A model generated the notes under the pieces. The model saw only the letters and a program-made list of their open reading frames with translations. It made no database searches and was not told the origin of the DNA. Position numbers and translations under genes: made by a program. From NCBI GenBank assembly GCA_031550915.1, contig JAVBOF010000168.1, positions 1 to 8,133 on the forward strand: 8,133 nucleotides of DNA, given 5' to 3'. Shown one piece after another: positions 5,124-8,133 of the stretch (position 1 is the first letter of the stretch; the number at the start of each line of letters is the position of its first letter). The stretch comes from JAVBOF01 sp031550915. Its GTDB lineage: Bacteria > Bacillota > Clostridia > Christensenellales > MGBC116941.

Positions 5124-6737
5124 CTATATACCAGCAACTTCGGCATATACTTTTATTTTTCCGGCGTCCTGCATTTCTTTTTTCCATTGTTCTAAAAGCT
5201 GATCCTGGTATTCCCCCTGTTTCAGGGACATGAGCTCATCCTTCAGGTAGTTCTTAACCTGATCTATCGGTACGTCTCCCCCCGGAGTTTCCTCGATATA
5301 CTTAAAGATAACATACCCAGAATCGTGGTCTATAATATCTGATACATCGCCGACGTTTTTCAATTTGAAAACCGCATCGTTCAGTGTTTCGGTGTCAGCC
5401 GGCTCAACTTCAACGTCAAGGACCTCGTCTTCTGACGGGGAAGCGCTTTGGTTGCCGGTTGCGGGTTCAGCGGCATCGGGCGCGGGAGTCGTCTCCGCGG
5501 TTATAGCAGGCGCTCCTTTAGGAACGTTGGTTGACGCGGGGGTTTCCGCTTCGCCGATAGTCGGGGTTTCCTCATCAGCCGCATCGGCACCTTCGATTAC
5601 TACATCGCCCTCGTCAGCGGCACCATCTTCTTCAAGGACTATATCTCCGTCGTCGCCGGTAGTTTCGTTGTACAATTGTTCGTTCTTTTCATCCGCTCTC
5701 TTCTGGTCTTCGGGATTCAAAAAGACCTGCCCTTCACGGATCCAGGCCAAATAAGCCTCGTCACGCTCTCCGATGATACTTTTATCAAGCATAACGTCTT
5801 CGAATTTCTTGCCGTCGTCCAGCATCTTTTTGGCGTTTTCAATTAGTGTACGTTTTTCTTTCATGATAGCTTCATATCTTTTGTCATATTCTTCGGATCC
5901 GGACATGGAGAGGTTTTGAAGTTCCATATCCTCTTCATCCGATGTCTGGGTGATTATCGCAAGGACCTTGCGCGTTTTCCCTGGGTAATACACCGTAATG
6001 TCGTCGTAAGGCATAGGGTTCTCTTTTTGAGCCGCCAGTTTTTCGTTATATGACGCGGTCAGGTCCGCATCACTTATGTTAACTCCCTTGCTTGACAGAT
6101 CGTCCATCATCTTCATTACGGCCATATCGCTCCTGACGGAAGCCTCATATTGCTCGATGGAATCCATACCGATAGTTGATAGGAATTCGGCCAGCGCTTC
6201 GGCTTTGGCTTCCTCATCGCTGATCTGTTTGCCTTCATCCGAGCCCATTTGCTTGTATTCCTGCGCCATCATATCAAGGCTCTCATCCATCTGCTTCATC
6301 TGCTCTTTGACATTGGCATCATCCTCGGCGGAAAATTTATCATATCCCAATTCTTTGGCTTTTTGCATCTTGACTTCATTGGATATCGCATCGCTGATAT
6401 ATTGCCATATCTCATCCGCAAACTGCTCCTTTTGTTCCGAACTCATTTCAACGCTTTTTTCTGCCTTTTCTGTAGTTCCGGTTTCGTCATCCCCGGTCTC
6501 TTCCGAAAGATAGGAATCGACTATATCCGCATAGTTTGGGATAACGTCTCCCGCCAAAAGCTTTACGCCGTTCACCTCGGCGATAACGGCATCAGGCTTG
6601 AATTTTTCAACATAAACGTTTGTGCCTGAATCGGATTCGTTCAATGTGCTATCGGCTATCTGTTCGGCCTTGTTACAACCTGCGGCCAAAGCAATTACAA
6701 AAAGAAGGCTGAGTATTATGCCGACGGTTCTTTTCAT
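5124..6737 (-). CDS. Divergent PrsA-like lipoprotein with interrupted, degenerate parvulin domain (paralogue A)
   Basis: A 537-residue predicted lipoprotein with signal MKRTVG, hydrophobic core and lipobox LAAGC (C21). The N-terminal chaperone region starts about residue 49 (DAVIAEVNGVKLLAGDVI) and is helical, rich in Met, Lys and Glu (100-240). A PpiC-like fold follows in two pieces: about 252-342 (TRKVLAIITQ, then KFEDVML and AWIREGQV) and about 449-483 (AVFKLKNVGDVSDII, then SGYVIFKYIEE). An acidic insert (345-448) separates them. Both conserved parvulin histidines are missing: the first aligns with V258 and the second with V476. It therefore probably works as a chaperone or scaffold, not an isomerase. 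The C-terminus (AGKIKVYAE) matches the ending of B and C, which supports common origin. AAAAGGAG (6746-6753) lies 8 nt before the ATG, and a promoter is seen upstream. The prsA-like assignment is sure at the level of fold; the function is inferred. Confidence 0.85.
   Translation of the reverse strand: MKRTVGIILSLLFVIALAAGCNKAEQIADSTLNESDSGTNVYVEKFKPDAVIAEVNGVKLLAGDVIPNYADIVDSYLSEETGDDETGTTEKAEKSVEMSSEQKEQFADEIWQYISDAISNEVKMQKAKELGYDKFSAEDDANVKEQMKQMDESLDMMAQEYKQMGSDEGKQISDEEAKAEALAEFLSTIGMDSIEQYEASVRSDMAVMKMMDDLSSKGVNISDADLTASYNEKLAAQKENPMPYDDITVYYPGKTRKVLAIITQTSDEEDMELQNLSMSGSEEYDKRYEAIMKEKRTLIENAKKMLDDGKKFEDVMLDKSIIGERDEAYLAWIREGQVFLNPEDQKRADEKNEQLYNETTGDDGDIVLEEDGAADEGDVVIEGADAADEETPTIGEAETPASTNVPKGAPAITAETTPAPDAAEPATGNQSASPSEDEVLDVEVEPADTETLNDAVFKLKNVGDVSDIIDHDSGYVIFKYIEETPGGDVPIDQVKNYLKDELMSLKQGEYQDQLLEQWKKEMQDAGKIKVYAEVAGI
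5394..5705 (-). other. Acidic low-complexity insert inside the parvulin domain of lipoprotein A
   Basis: Residues 345-448 of paralogue A. From 352 on there are about 28 Asp/Glu and a single Lys (K407), with Ala, Thr, Pro, Gly and Ser making up most of the rest. The first half is strongly acidic, the second half Pro/Thr/Ala-rich. It sits where an ordinary PpiC domain runs straight from the GWF/GQM segment to the EFEDAAFAL helix. The frame is open throughout and both flanking pieces match the PpiC pattern, so it is an insertion and not a frameshift. Confidence 0.8.
5571..5648 (-). repeat. Two-copy 13-residue tandem repeat in lipoprotein A
   Basis: Residues 364-376 (GDIVLEEDGAADE) are followed directly by 377-389 (GDVVIEGADAADE): eight of 13 positions are identical and I/V, L/I are conservative changes. 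It corresponds to two adjoining 39-bp units within the acidic insert, which points to growth by tandem duplication. Confidence 0.75.
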
Positions 6738-6916
6738 AAATAATTCTCCTTTTCAAAAATTCTTCCACACCGTTTTAACGGTATCCAGTCCAATAATTAT
6801 GCGGGGTAAATAAATGCCCGCAAGCCGGATTTATAAGACATATAGTTTCCGCAATGATTCATTATACAGGATATATAGCGATTCGTAAAACTTAGAGCCG
6901 TTTATTTATAAAATGT
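6738..6916 (-). other. mfd to lipoprotein A intergenic region and leader
   Basis: A 179-nt gap with no credible gene. It holds the promoter at 6861-6889 and a leader of about 115 nt. Two inverted repeats lie in the leader: TGCGGG (6800-6805) with CCCGCA (6817-6822) around an 11-nt loop, and the 14-bp dyad ACCGTTTTAACGGT (6769-6782). The ribosome binding site AAAAGGAG is at 6746-6753. No T-rich terminator for mfd is visible, so mfd transcripts may read through. I recognise no known riboswitch. Confidence 0.6.
6861..6889 (-). promoter_or_regulatory. Sigma-A-type promoter of the lipoprotein operon
   Basis: Minus strand shows TTTACG (-35, 6884-6889), a 17-bp spacer and a perfect TATAAT (-10, 6861-6866), starting 27 nt after the mfd stop. 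Transcription would begin near 6854. The -35 matches the consensus at 4 of 6 positions. Confidence 0.65.
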
Positions 6917-8133
6917 TTACATTTGATCCTTCTTTAGTTTTGCAAGCATAACAAGCGCGTCAGAAAGCATTGTTTCCGCACTTGCATTTCTTTTTCGCAG
7001 TATTATCGAATTAGTTTCGCCGGGCAGTAGGTTGGCCTTTCCGCCATACTCTGCAAAGGCTTCCAGCATATCCAGCATGTCCGGGGTCTCGCTATCGTCG
7101 GCGTCCTTCGCAAATGAAAGCGACATCTCGCCGTTTCTGTATACTATGGCATCTATACCTATATCCTCCGCGCGAGCCTTCAATAGAGCGATATCCATAA
7201 GGCGTGAGACACAGCCCGGCAGTTCTCCAAACCTGTCGATCAGTTCATCGGATATGGCTTGAGCGTCCTCCTCATTCCTTATAGCAGCAATCTTTTTGTA
7301 TATCTCTATTTTGACATGCTCTGAAGGAATATAGTCATCCGGAAGGTGGGCATCCAAATTCATTTCGACCGTAGCGTTTATCGCCCGTTTTATCGTTTCG
7401 CCCCTCGCGGTACGTATAGCTTCATCCATTAGCTTACAATACATATCATAGCCGACTTCAGTCATATGGCCGTACTGCTCAGGCCCAAGGATATTACCCG
7501 CGCCGCGAATCTCAAGATCGCGCATGGCGATCTTGAAGCCCGAACCGAGTTCTGTAAAGTCCCGTATAGCCTGCAGGCGCTTTGACGCTTGCTCCGTAAG
7601 CTGCTTTTCCGGATGGAGAGTGAAATACGCATATGCTAACCTGTTGCTGCGCCCGACCCTGCCACGAAGCTGATATAGCTGTGCAAGACCGAATTTGTCG
7701 GAATCATATATGATTATGGTATTGACGTTTGGTATGTCCAGTCCGGATTCGATTATGGTACTGCAAATCAAAACGTCATATTTGCCCGAATAAAAATCCA
7801 GCATCACCTTTTCCAAGGAAGTTTCGGTCATTTGTCCATGTCCGACGGCAAAGCTGATATCCGGCATGAGTTGCTGTAGCTTTGAGGCAAAAGCATTTAT
7901 CTTGGATACATTATTGTAAACAAAATAAACTTGCCCTCCGCGCTCGACTTCCTTTATAATGGCCTCTCTCACAAGCTCTTCATTATATTCCAAAACATAG
8001 GTTTGCACTGCATACCTGCCCTCCGGCGGAGTATGGATTATACTCATATCGCGGATACCTGCAAGAGACATATACAAGGTGCGGGGAATAGGCGTGGCGC
8101 TCATGGTCAAGACATCCACGCTTTTTTTCAATT
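6917..8133 (-). CDS. mfd: Transcription-repair coupling factor Mfd, C-terminal part (5' end outside window)
   Basis: Mfd removes RNA polymerase stalled at DNA lesions using an ATP-driven translocase and recruits UvrA. The window holds about the last 405 of the roughly 1,150-1,180 residues usual for the family. Numbering from the first full codon (TTG at 8131), one sees helicase motif III SATPIPRT (11-18), motif IV region GGQVYFVYNNV (65-75), motif V STIIESGLDIPNVNT (124-138) and motif VI QLRGRVGRS (154-162). The TRG region LQAIRDFTELGSGFKIAMRD (186-205) with IRGAGNILG (208-216) follows, then the C-terminal D7/TRCF domain from about 255. The TRG block separates it from RecG and other helicases of the same group less strictly than the D7 domain does; together they make Mfd secure. 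The frame stays open to the window edge, so the TTG is internal. Upstream domains (UvrB-like, RNAP-interacting, motifs I-II) lie outside. It is followed by the prsA-type cluster, as in many Firmicutes. Confidence 0.96.
   Translation of the reverse strand, partial: LKKSVDVLTMSATPIPRTLYMSLAGIRDMSIIHTPPEGRYAVQTYVLEYNEELVREAIIKEVERGGQVYFVYNNVSKINAFASKLQQLMPDISFAVGHGQMTETSLEKVMLDFYSGKYDVLICSTIIESGLDIPNVNTIIIYDSDKFGLAQLYQLRGRVGRSNRLAYAYFTLHPEKQLTEQASKRLQAIRDFTELGSGFKIAMRDLEIRGAGNILGPEQYGHMTEVGYDMYCKLMDEAIRTARGETIKRAINATVEMNLDAHLPDDYIPSEHVKIEIYKKIAAIRNEEDAQAISDELIDRFGELPGCVSRLMDIALLKARAEDIGIDAIVYRNGEMSLSFAKDADDSETPDMLDMLEAFAEYGGKANLLPGETNSIILRKRNASAETMLSDALVMLAKLKKDQM

Noticed and set aside
5365..5754. 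Plus-strand open frame rich in Ser/Ala/Val opposite lipoprotein A
   Set aside because: It mirrors the low-complexity acidic insert of A on the other strand; its composition is explained by that and no start signal precedes it.
6076..6629. Plus-strand Cys/Leu/Ile-rich open frames opposite lipoprotein A
   Set aside because: Shadow frames of a Lys/Glu/Met-rich helical region; no supporting ribosome binding site or recognisable motif.
5124..6737. Frameshift or gene fusion as explanation for the split PpiC domain of lipoprotein A
   Set aside because: The frame is open throughout, the flanking halves keep the expected order, and the C-terminal motif matches the other paralogues, so an in-frame insertion fits better.
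6911..6924. AAATGTTTACATTT dyad overlapping the mfd stop as a terminator
   Set aside because: The stem is AT-rich and only 6 bp with a 2-nt centre, and no T-run follows; too weak to call.

Overview
The window looks like a chromosomal segment of a Gram-positive (monoderm) Bacillota, most likely a member of Clostridia. The reasons are a glmU-prs pair, an mfd gene next to prsA-type foldases, strong AAGGAG-type ribosome binding sites, and secreted proteins anchored as lipoproteins. The order glmU-prs / mfd-prsA is a familiar Firmicutes housekeeping neighbourhood. No mobile element, CRISPR array, tRNA or rRNA was seen. Species-level assignment is not possible from this sequence alone.

Left arm, plus strand (1-1587): the C-terminal acetyltransferase half of GlmU, cut by the window edge, is followed after 24 nt by a complete ribose-phosphate pyrophosphokinase gene (prs). 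A perfect 10-bp GC-rich hairpin (1605-1630) lies between prs and the converging minus-strand genes and probably terminates both.

Right arm, minus strand (8133 down to 1655): the C-terminal third of mfd, cut by the window edge, is followed by three tandem genes for large PrsA/parvulin-type lipoproteins. I call them A (6737-5124), B (5099-3756) and C (3652-2180). Last comes a small LiaF-like two-helix membrane protein. A and B are 24 nt apart and C and the LiaF-like gene 18 nt apart. Good sigma-A-type promoters lie before A (6861-6889) and between B and C (3691-3719). The likely units are therefore A-B, with possible read-through into C, and C-liaF-like, with mfd perhaps feeding in from upstream.

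How the genes fit together: glmU and prs supply UDP-GlcNAc for the cell wall and PRPP for nucleotides. Mfd couples transcription to DNA repair. The lipoproteins would act outside the membrane on secreted protein folding, and the LiaF-like protein suggests a link to envelope stress sensing.

The most interesting content is the lipoprotein triplet. B keeps both conserved parvulin histidines, C keeps only the second, and A keeps neither. A also carries an insert of about 100 acidic residues inside its parvulin domain, including a 13-residue tandem repeat. Each paralogue has its low-complexity segment at a different place. I see no evidence of a wholly new system. This looks like a diversified foldase cluster in an otherwise ordinary housekeeping region.
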